The translations under genes were made by a program, and so were the position numbers. A stretch of DNA of 14,304 nt from Pseudomonadota bacterium (GTDB lineage Bacteria; Pseudomonadota; Alphaproteobacteria; Ferrovibrionales; Ferrovibrionaceae): positions 1 through 14,304 of the forward strand of contig JAEYSS010000088.1 of the NCBI GenBank assembly GCA_023434425.1, read 5' to 3'. The notes beneath the pieces were generated by a model. The model was not told the origin of the DNA and did not search any database. It saw only the letters and a list, made by a program, of their open reading frames with translations. Every line of letters begins with the position of its first letter. Position 1 is the stretch's first letter. This document shows, in pieces, positions 1 through 5,804 of this stretch.

Positions 1-21
1 GCTGATCGGCGGCTGACGCCC

Positions 22-711
22 ATGCATGTGCAGATCCAGCTGCCGTCGCTCGCCGAGACTGCCGGCGCGACGGCGATCGCGCTGGATTTCGAAACCGCCA
101 GCGGTACGCCGGGCAGCATCTGCGCGATCGGTCTGGCCTGGATCAGGGACGGACAGGTCAGTCATGTGGCGCACCGGCTGGTGCGCCCGCATGACATGCG
201 TTTTGCGCCCAGCTTCATCGGCATCCACGGCATCTATCCCTATCATGTCGAGCATGAGCCGGAATTTCCGGCGGTGTGGGACGAGCTGCTGCCGCATCTG
301 GAAGCCGCGCCGCTGCTGCTGGCGCATAACGCGCCTTTCGATATCGGCGTGCTGCGCGCGGCGCTCAAACATTACCGCCAGCCCTGGCCGACGTTGAGCT
401 ATCTCTGCACAGTGAAGATTGCGCGTGCCGCCTGGCCGGGTCTGGAAGGTTATGGTCTGGCCAATATGGCGACGCATCTCGGGCTGGAACTGCGGCATCA
501 CGCGGCCGACAGCGACGCGGCGGCCTGTGCCGGCATTGCGGTGCGTGCCGCCACCGAGGCGGGCGTTGTGAATATCATGGAGGCGCTACCGCGCTGGAGC
601 ATCAAGCCCGGCCGGCTCGAACCCGACTATCACGAAAGCTGCACGACCTTGCGCGAGCGCGCCCGCCAGCGCGGGCGGGCCAGAATCCCGCGCTGGCTGC
701 GGCAGATCTAG
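22..711 (+). CDS. DEDDh-family 3'-5' exonuclease (DnaQ/epsilon-like)
   Basis: A 229-residue protein with all parts of a DEDDh exonuclease fold. Motif I is DFET with D22 and E24, motif II is HNAPFD with D107, and motif III is HHAADSDA with H160 and D165 in the HxxxxD arrangement. Family members cut nucleotides from DNA or RNA 3' ends using two metal ions held by these acidic residues. The size and the single domain fit stand-alone DnaQ-like exonucleases rather than a polymerase subunit with a long C-terminal tail. The C-terminus (about 195-229) is basic and Arg-rich, which could help nucleic acid binding. The ATG at 22 has no clear Shine-Dalgarno sequence, and GTG at 28 is an alternative. The gene is convergent with the next one and its stop codon abuts that gene's stop with no spacer. 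Substrate (DNA repair or RNA processing) cannot be told from sequence. Confidence 0.88.
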   Translation: MHVQIQLPSLAETAGATAIALDFETASGTPGSICAIGLAWIRDGQVSHVAHRLVRPHDMRFAPSFIGIHGIYPYHVEHEPEFPAVWDELLPHLEAAPLLLAHNAPFDIGVLRAALKHYRQPWPTLSYLCTVKIARAAWPGLEGYGLANMATHLGLELRHHAADSDAAACAGIAVRAATEAGVVNIMEALPRWSIKPGRLEPDYHESCTTLRERARQRGRARIPRWLRQI

Positions 712-1407
712 CTACTTCGTTTCTTTCTCGTAACGCGCCTTGGTCTCGGCATTGGGCGGATAGAGGCCGGGCAGCGGCACGCCCCTGTCGACCTCGCCCA
801 TGATCCAGGTTTCGAGCCGCTCCTGCTCGACGGATTCCCTGGTCACCTCTTCGACCATGGCCTGCGGGATCAGCACGGCGCCATCGGCATCCAGCACGAT
901 CACGTCGCCGGGATAGACCGCGACGCCGCCGCAGCCGATCGGTTCCTGCCAGTTCACGAAGGTGAGGCCGGCGACCGAGGGCGGCGCCGCCGCGCCGTCG
1001 CACCAGACCGGCAGATTGGTGCCGATCACGCCGGCGACGTCGCGCACCACGCCATCCGTCACCAGTGCGGCCACGCCGCGCTTCTGCATGCGGGCGCAGA
1101 GAATGTCGCCAAAGATGCCGGCATCCTTGATGCCCATGGCGTCGACCACGGCGATGCAGCCTTCCGGCATGTCCTCGATGGCGCCACGGGTGCTGCGCGG
1201 CGAGGCCCAGCTGGCGGGGGTGGCGAGATCCTCGCGGGCCGGCACGAAGCGCAGGGTGAAGGCTTCGCCGACGATGCGCTTGGCCTGCGGCGTCAGCGGC
1301 TTCGAGCCGCGGATCCAGACATTGCGCAGACCCTTCTTGAGCAGGACGGTGGTGAGCGTGGCGGTGGTCACCAGTTCCAGCGCTGCCTTGATGCGTGCGT
1401 CGAGCAT
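712..1407 (-). CDS. RraA-like / 4-hydroxy-4-methyl-2-oxoglutarate aldolase family protein
   Basis: A 231-residue protein of the RraA / class II HMG aldolase (formerly 'dimethylmenaquinone methyltransferase') family. The family signature is clear: GDIL at 100-103 and TDGVVRD at 117-123, where R122 and D123 match the Arg-Asp pair that binds substrate and metal in the aldolases. The C-terminal tail (GVPLPGLYPPN, about 209-219) is typical of longer alphaproteobacterial members often named 'ribonuclease activity regulator RraA'. The aldolases split 4-hydroxy-4-methyl-2-oxoglutarate or oxaloacetate to give pyruvate, whereas true RraA inhibits RNase E. With the Arg-Asp pair present, a lyase role seems likelier, but this is inference. 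GGGAGAGA at 1415-1422 is a good ribosome binding site for ATG 1407. The gene lies 25 bases downstream of pepP, with a palindromic operator-like site between, so it may have its own promoter. Confidence 0.85.
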   Translation of the reverse strand: MLDARIKAALELVTTATLTTVLLKKGLRNVWIRGSKPLTPQAKRIVGEAFTLRFVPAREDLATPASWASPRSTRGAIEDMPEGCIAVVDAMGIKDAGIFGDILCARMQKRGVAALVTDGVVRDVAGVIGTNLPVWCDGAAAPPSVAGLTFVNWQEPIGCGGVAVYPGDVIVLDADGAVLIPQAMVEEVTRESVEQERLETWIMGEVDRGVPLPGLYPPNAETKARYEKETK

Positions 1408-1430
1408 ACCCGTTTCTCTCCCGTTGTTAT

Positions 1431-1446
1431 CTCTAAGCGCTTAGAG
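1431..1446. promoter_or_regulatory. Perfect 16-bp palindrome, LacI-type operator candidate
   Basis: CTCTAAGCGCTTAGAG is a perfect inverted repeat with no spacer. It spans the pepP stop codon (1433-1435) and is centred 31 bases before the rraA start. The core AAGCGCTT, symmetric around a central CG, is the hallmark of LacI/GalR-family operators (compare TGTAAGCGCTTACA-type sites). It cannot be a terminator because there is no loop and no T-run. Binding by a LacI-family regulator controlling rraA is inference, and no such regulator is encoded in this window. Confidence 0.5.
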
Positions 1447-3445
1447 GTGCAGTGGCCTGCTGCAGCCAGCCGCGCGTCGTGTCATCCACGTGATCGGCGA
1501 CATCCTGCCAGACCAGCACGTGATAGGCATCGATCCACGCTGTCTCCTCAGGCGTCAGCAGCGTCAGGTCGATCAGCCGGCGGTCGAACGGCGCGCGGGT
1601 GATGGTCTCGAAGCCGAGCCAGCGTTTGCCGTTCTCGGCCTTCTCGGTTTCCACGCGCACGACCACCAGATTCTCGATGCGGATGCCGTAGGCACCGGTC
1701 TTGTAGTAGCCCGGCTCGTTGGAAATGATCATGCCGGGCTTGAGCGGCACGGCGCTGCCGGCCTTGGCGATGCGCTGCGGCCCTTCATGCACAGAGAGAT
1801 AGGCGCCGACGCCATGGCCGGTGCCATGGTCGAAATCCAGCCCGATTTCCCAGAGCGGTTTGCGCGCCAGTGAATCGAGTTGCTGGCCCGAGGTGCCTTC
1901 GGGGAATTTCGCCGTGGCGATGGCGATATGGCCCTTCAGCACGCGGGTATAGCGGTCGCGCATCTCCGGCGTCGGCGCGCCGATCGCGACGGTGCGCGTG
2001 ATATCGGTGGTGCCGTCGGGATACTGCCCGCCGCTGTCGACCAGATAGAGATTGCCCGGCTCCAGCTTCCTGTTGGTCTCGGGTGTCACGCGGTAATGCA
2101 CGATGGCGCCGTTCGGGCCGGCGCCGGAAATCGTGCTGAAGGACAGATCGCGCAACTCGTTCGACAGCCGGCGGAGGCTTTGCAGCTTTTCGACCGCCGC
2201 GATCTCGTCGATGCCGCCGCCCTTCGCGGCATTGGCATCCAGCCAGCAGAGGAATTTGCTGACCGCGGCACCGTCGCGGCGATGCGCGGCGCGCGTGCCA
2301 TCCAGTTCGGCTGCGGTCTTGCAGGCCTTGGGCAGCAGGCAGGGATCCTCGCGGCGTACCAGTTTCGCGCCGGATGCCTCCAGCCGCTGCAGCACATAGA
2401 CCGCCGCGGTGTTTGGATCGACCTGCACGCTTTTGCGCGCCTCGCCCAGCGCGGTGAGCGCCGACGGGAAGGCCCCGGCGTCATGCAGCCGCGCATCGCC
2501 CAGATGTTTGCGTGCGGCCGCATCCAGCTTGCGGCCGTCGATATAGAGATCGACGCCGCCATCCTGTGCCTGCAGCACGGCCATGGACAGCGGCAGCGGT
2601 GTATGCGGCACGTCGCTGCCACGGATATTCAGCAGCCAGGCAATCGATTCCGGCAGAGTCAGCACCACGGCATCGGCGCCGTTGGCCTTCACGGCCTCCG
2701 CGATGGTCTTGCGCTTTTCCAGGGCCGAGAGGCCGGTCAGGGTCTGGTCCTGCACGCGCACCGGGCCAAGCGGCGGCGGCGGCTGGTCGGTGCCCCATAC
2801 GGCATCGAGCGGATTGTCGTCCACCGCCACCAGTTCGGCGCCGGCGGCAGCGCAGGCATCGTGCAGCCGCTTCACGCCGGCTTCGGTATGCAGCCAGGGA
2901 TCGTAGGCGAAACGCTCGCCTTTTTTCAGGTTGGTTTTCAGCCAGTCGGTCGGCGGGCTGTCGGTGATATGCAGCCGCTCGAACAGCGCGCCATCCACCT
3001 GCGCATCGAGTTGCAGCGTGTAGCGGCCATCGCTCCAGACGCCGGCCTTTTCCAGCAGCACGACGGTGGTGCCGGCGGAACCGGTGAAACCGGTCAGCCA
3101 GGTCAGGCGCTGCGCCCGCATCGGCAGGTATTCGCTCTGGTATTCGTCGGTCAGCGGAAGAATGAGGCCTGCAAGACCGCGCGTTTTCAGTTCGCCGCGC
3201 AAAGCGGCCAGCCGGGCGGGGACGGCGGCGCGATCCTCGATGGCGGCGGCATAGCGCGCCGCCAGTTCGGCCACCAGGCTTTCAGCTTTGCTTCGCTCGA
3301 CCGGCAGATCGGACGGCAGCAGCGCCAGACCGGGGAAGCTGCCGAAGACCCGCGGCGCGGCGGCAATCCCACGTAACCAATTTGTAAGCACGGCGGGGAG
3401 GCCGGCCAGCAAGGCGGAAAGGGGGGCAGGCTGATGCAATGTCAT
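1433..3445 (-). CDS. pepP: Xaa-Pro aminopeptidase (aminopeptidase P, M24B)
   Basis: A 670-residue protein with the three-part layout of the long (eukaryote-like) aminopeptidase P: two creatinase-like N-terminal domains (about 75-385) and a pita-bread M24 catalytic domain (about 390-605), followed by a C-terminal extension. All five metal ligands are visible: D470, D481, H544 (in HGTGHGVG), E577 (NEPGYY) and E591 (RIEN). It removes an N-terminal residue preceding proline in the cytoplasm, using two metal ions, usually Mn. The family usually starts shortly before the segment RLAALRGELKTRGLAG (about 78-93), so the first 55-70 residues look like an extension. ATG 3445 has no strong ribosome binding site, and GTG at codon 58 is one alternative. 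The symbol pepP denotes the family. The gene precedes rraA and diverges from the first DUF1127 gene. Confidence 0.93.
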   Translation of the reverse strand: MTLHQPAPLSALLAGLPAVLTNWLRGIAAAPRVFGSFPGLALLPSDLPVERSKAESLVAELAARYAAAIEDRAAVPARLAALRGELKTRGLAGLILPLTDEYQSEYLPMRAQRLTWLTGFTGSAGTTVVLLEKAGVWSDGRYTLQLDAQVDGALFERLHITDSPPTDWLKTNLKKGERFAYDPWLHTEAGVKRLHDACAAAGAELVAVDDNPLDAVWGTDQPPPPLGPVRVQDQTLTGLSALEKRKTIAEAVKANGADAVVLTLPESIAWLLNIRGSDVPHTPLPLSMAVLQAQDGGVDLYIDGRKLDAAARKHLGDARLHDAGAFPSALTALGEARKSVQVDPNTAAVYVLQRLEASGAKLVRREDPCLLPKACKTAAELDGTRAAHRRDGAAVSKFLCWLDANAAKGGGIDEIAAVEKLQSLRRLSNELRDLSFSTISGAGPNGAIVHYRVTPETNRKLEPGNLYLVDSGGQYPDGTTDITRTVAIGAPTPEMRDRYTRVLKGHIAIATAKFPEGTSGQQLDSLARKPLWEIGLDFDHGTGHGVGAYLSVHEGPQRIAKAGSAVPLKPGMIISNEPGYYKTGAYGIRIENLVVVRVETEKAENGKRWLGFETITRAPFDRRLIDLTLLTPEETAWIDAYHVLVWQDVADHVDDTTRGWLQQATAPLSA

Positions 3446-3557
3446 GGTCTAACCCGTTGCCGTATCTGCGAATTATGGGCCGTGGCCGGGGCCGCGTCCA
3501 GACTGAGCTATGCGCTTTCTGCAATGCTGTGCGTGCAAACAACTCATAGGTAAGTCG

Positions 3558-3585
3558 TTGATTTCTAAAGGGTGCAGTGCAATAT
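3558..3585 (+). promoter_or_regulatory. Promoter of first DUF1127 gene with shared TGCAGYGCAATAT block
   Basis: A candidate -35 TTGATT (3558-3563) is followed after 16 bases by CAATAT (3580-3585) as the -10. TGCAGTGCA (3573-3581), a near-palindrome of the form TGC-N3-GCA, fills the spacer up to and into the -10. The same arrangement with identical spacing lies before the second DUF1127 gene. A TGC-rich stretch with four TGC triplets lies just upstream at 3520-3536. Predicted transcription start is near 3592, giving a leader of about 50 bases. The overlap of the symmetric element with the -10 suggests a repressor site; this is inference. Confidence 0.55.
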
Positions 3586-3640
3586 TTCGGTCGTGGACGC
3601 GATGCAGAGGATGCCCGGGCCACAGAAAAGGAAGACTACC

Positions 3641-4000
3641 ATGACCACCCTGCGCAACCAGACTGCTTTTGCCTTTCCGGCTAACGTGGCGCCCCTGACG
3701 CCGGCCGAAGTTGAGGCCTACGCCCGTCGTATCCGCGCTGAAGCCATCGCCGACCTGATCTTCAAGGGCTGGGTCGCTCTCAAGTCCGTCGCCGGCCGCG
3801 TGAAGGCCTATCTGGCCCAGCAGCGCGCCCTGGCCGAACTGCAGAGCCTGGACGACACCATGCTGCGCGATATCGGCCTCAGCCGCTCGCAGATCCCGGC
3901 TGCCGTCGCCGGCCTGATCGAGCGCCCGGTTGCCGCCGCCGTGAACGAGAATGCCCTGACCCAGCAGACGCTGCGCCTGGTGCCGCGTCACGCCGCCTAA
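3641..4000 (+). CDS. DUF1127 domain protein, first copy
   Basis: A 119-residue basic protein with a DUF1127 (YjiS-like) core at about 63-92, ALAELQSLDD followed by LRDIGLSRSQI. The frame stays open upstream to 3572, but ATG 3641 is chosen because AAAAGGAAG (3626-3634) is a strong ribosome binding site ahead of it and the upstream residues would overlap the promoter. Residues 24-50 form a helix containing FKGWVALKS that resembles a helix of the second copy, so the two share more than the DUF1127 core. Small DUF1127 proteins in Agrobacterium and Rhodobacter (for example CcaF1) have been linked to RNA binding, RNA turnover and nutrient or stress responses. Whether that holds for this longer form is unknown. 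The gene has its own promoter and is followed by a strong terminator. Confidence 0.85.
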   Translation: MTTLRNQTAFAFPANVAPLTPAEVEAYARRIRAEAIADLIFKGWVALKSVAGRVKAYLAQQRALAELQSLDDTMLRDIGLSRSQIPAAVAGLIERPVAAAVNENALTQQTLRLVPRHAA

Positions 4001-4096
4001 GTTTTAGCAGGCCCCCATCGGTGCTGGGAGCGCGTACCGCCCCATCTTCTCTTCCTCCCCCCGGATGGAGCGGATGTCCCGGCAGACCGAGCGAGT

Positions 4097-4140
4097 AAAG
4101 GCGCGACCCCTCCCCCGGGGCGCGCCTTTTTCGTTTTTCC
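4097..4140 (+). terminator. Rho-independent terminator after first DUF1127 gene
   Basis: AAAGGCGCG (4097-4105) pairs with CGCGCCTTT (4121-4129). An inner CCCC/GGGG stem (4107-4110 with 4117-4120) closes on a six-base loop with one bulged A. The stem runs into TTTTTCGTTTTT. It lies about 97 bases past the stop codon at 4000, so the first DUF1127 gene is probably a single-gene transcript. Confidence 0.88.
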
Positions 4141-4275
4141 AAGCCATTCCTCTGGCGCATGGCTCCTCGGTGGATATTGCAAAGCTTGCCTGATTAATCC
4201 GTAAGCGGAAATATTGGGCAGACGGTCATTTTTTGTACATAATTGAATTTAAAGAAAAATTTAATAAAATCGGCC

Positions 4276-4303
4276 TTGCAAAATTTATAGTGCAGCGCAA
4301 TAT
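4276..4303 (+). promoter_or_regulatory. Promoter of second DUF1127 gene with shared TGCAGYGCAATAT block
   Basis: A candidate -35 TTGCAA (4276-4281) is followed after 16 bases by CAATAT (4298-4303). TGCAGCGCAATAT (4291-4303) differs by one base from the block before the first DUF1127 gene, and the distance from TTG to TGCAG (12 bases between) is the same in both. The AT-rich tract just upstream could act as an UP element. The predicted start near 4310 coincides with the first base of the leader hairpin. Confidence 0.58.
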
Positions 4304-4309
4304 AAAGGA

Positions 4310-4352
4310 CAGCGGCGCTGACGTATTTTCATAACGCTACGCAGCACCGCTG
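4310..4352 (+). other. Hairpin at the predicted 5' end of the second DUF1127 transcript
   Basis: CAGCGGCGCTG (4310-4320) pairs with CAGCACCGCTG (4342-4352) with only one C/A mismatch. CGTA (4322-4325) pairs with TACG (4338-4341) past a bulged A, leaving the 12-base loop TTTTCATAACGC. It begins where transcription should start and ends 44 bases before the start codon, so it leaves the ribosome binding site free. A role in mRNA stability or as a protein-binding structure is plausible but inferred. Confidence 0.6.
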
Positions 4353-4395
4353 AGGAACACCCGGGGCGGCTTATCCCAACGTGAAGGAGATAGCC

Positions 4396-4896
4396 ATGAA
4401 AACCCCGCGCGCCACCAACACCCTCAACAGCCTGCCCTATCTGTATCTGGGCCTGACCGATTATGTCGCCCTGGAACGCGAAGCCCGGCGCGCCCGCACC
4501 CGCGTGATGGCGCAGCTGCTGCTCCGCGGCTGGAAAGCCCTTTTCGCCAAGCCGGCGCCGCAGGCCGATGTCAGTTTCACCCGCGACGACCTGATTGCGA
4601 TGGGTGTACCCGCCAGGGACGTTCGCATCGCGCTGACCGGGCAGTTTCTGGGCAATGCCATCGGTGCCGTCCTGCAGCGAGTCGCCTTCCTGTGGCAGCG
4701 CGCCGCGGCGGAAGCCGAACTGCGCGGCCTCGATGATCGCACGCTGCACGATATGGGCCTGAGCCGCTCGGATATCCGCGCGGCCGTGGCCGGCGAGATT
4801 CATCGCCCGGGTACAGAGCCTGCCACGGTCTCGGCGAACGATGCCGGTATCGCCAAGGAGCGGGTGCTGAAGGTCAAGGAAGTCGTCGCCGCCTAA
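4396..4896 (+). CDS. DUF1127 domain protein, second, longer copy
   Basis: A 166-residue basic protein with the DUF1127 core near its C-terminal part (about 104-133, AEAELRGLDD followed by LHDMGLSRSDI). ATG 4396 is chosen because AAGGAG (4384-4389) lies six bases ahead; a GTG at 4381 would put the binding site inside the gene. Residues 26-51 (ALEREARRARTRV then LLLRGWKALFA) resemble the N-terminal helix of the first copy. The segment of about 50 residues between that helix and the core (about 52-100) is absent from the first copy, which explains its extra length. The two genes look like diverged duplicates. The stop codon (4894-4896) overlaps the end of prmA on the other strand by 4 bases, and no terminator is visible, so transcripts may run into prmA antisense. 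Function is unknown; RNA-related roles are suggested for other DUF1127 proteins. Confidence 0.82.
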   Translation: MKTPRATNTLNSLPYLYLGLTDYVALEREARRARTRVMAQLLLRGWKALFAKPAPQADVSFTRDDLIAMGVPARDVRIALTGQFLGNAIGAVLQRVAFLWQRAAAEAELRGLDDRTLHDMGLSRSDIRAAVAGEIHRPGTEPATVSANDAGIAKERVLKVKEVVAA

Positions 4897-5789
4897 GCGC
4901 GGCGGTGAAAGACTAATGTGTGCCAGCCTTCGCGCGGGAGTCGCCGCGCGAGGCTAAGGCCTGTCGCCCGGTAGCGGGCAACGATCAGGCGCTCTTCTCT
5001 GGCCAACAGGCCGGAGAGCACCAGATGGCCGCCGCTGGCCACCAGACGCGCCAGGCCTGTCGCCATATGGCAAAGCGGCCCGGCCAGGATATTCGCCACC
5101 ACCAGATCGTAAGGCCCCGCCACCGTCAGGCGCGGATCGTCGGGCCGTGAGGCCGTGATCGCCGCAACGCGCTGCGACAGGCCGTTCAGCCGCACGTTGT
5201 CGCGCGTCACATCCGTGGCCACCGGATCGATATCGGCCGCCAGCACAGCGCGTGCGCCGGCTTTGGCAGCCGCCATCGCCAGTACGCCCGAACCGGTCCC
5301 CATATCCAGCATCTTGCGCGGCGGCGCCACGCGGCAGAGATCGTCGATCGCCTGCAGGCAGCCATAGGTGGAGGGCGCGCGCCCGGTACCGAACGCCAGT
5401 CCGGCATCCAGCAGGATGCCGAGTTTGCCCGGCGGCACCTGGCCGGCATCATGCGCGCCATAGAGGAAGAAACGCCCGGCATGAACCGGCGCATTCAGCT
5501 TGTTGGTATGCCGCACCCAGTCCTGCGGCGGCAGATGGGCGAAACGGATCACGGCGGGAATATCCAGTCCGTCCGCGACCTCCTTCAGCCGCTGGCGCCA
5601 TTCTGTCTCGTCGGGCGGCGCATCGAACAGTACCTGCACGCGCCAGTCGGGGCTCATCGCCATACCGGGTTTCACGACCTCGTAGGAAGAAACGGCGATG
5701 CCGGCCTCGGCCAGCAGGTCTTCGGCGGCAGGCACCAGATCGACCGGCACATCCAGTTCGACCGACCAGAATTCAGGAGAGAGTGGCAT
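4893..5789 (-). CDS. prmA: Ribosomal protein L11 methyltransferase
   Basis: A 298-residue SAM-dependent methyltransferase of the PrmA family, which trimethylates several amino groups of ribosomal protein L11 in the cytoplasm. The N-terminal part (1-80) matches the L11-recognition domain, starting FWSVELDVPVD. The methyltransferase core has LDMGTGSGVL at 161-170 (SAM-binding loop), an acidic ADIDP at 185-189 and the catalytic-site segment VANILAGPL at 231-239. One point is odd: the usual FGTGxHxTT motif reads FGTGRAPST at 133-141, so the conserved His and a Thr are replaced. The length is normal. The gene starts 15 bases after the uvrD stop on the same strand, which suggests one operon. The ribosome binding site is weak, so translational coupling to uvrD is possible. 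Confidence 0.93.
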   Translation of the reverse strand: MPLSPEFWSVELDVPVDLVPAAEDLLAEAGIAVSSYEVVKPGMAMSPDWRVQVLFDAPPDETEWRQRLKEVADGLDIPAVIRFAHLPPQDWVRHTNKLNAPVHAGRFFLYGAHDAGQVPPGKLGILLDAGLAFGTGRAPSTYGCLQAIDDLCRVAPPRKMLDMGTGSGVLAMAAAKAGARAVLAADIDPVATDVTRDNVRLNGLSQRVAAITASRPDDPRLTVAGPYDLVVANILAGPLCHMATGLARLVASGGHLVLSGLLAREERLIVARYRATGLSLARRLPREGWHTLVFHRRA

Positions 5790-5804
5790 CGGCTGTCTTT
5801 TCTC

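Larger units (their letters stand above)
4001..4395. other. 395-base non-coding region between the DUF1127 genes
   Basis: This stretch holds a terminator (4097-4140), then a markedly AT-rich segment at about 4195-4310 that stands out from the GC-rich surroundings, a promoter (4276-4303) and a leader with a hairpin (4310-4352). Short frames crossing it lack plausible start signals, and I do not call a gene here. The AT-rich part contains several weak promoter-like hexamers (for example TTGTAC and TTGAAT near 4234-4248) in addition to the one listed separately. Confidence 0.7.

Noticed and set aside
1..16. Possible C-terminal end of an upstream gene (frame ending in TGA at 14-16)
   Set aside because: Only four codons are visible, which is too little to support a gene.
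1880..3376. Open frame of 498 codons on the plus strand opposite pepP
   Set aside because: Antisense to pepP, which has all five metal ligands; the translation is low in complexity and lacks motifs.
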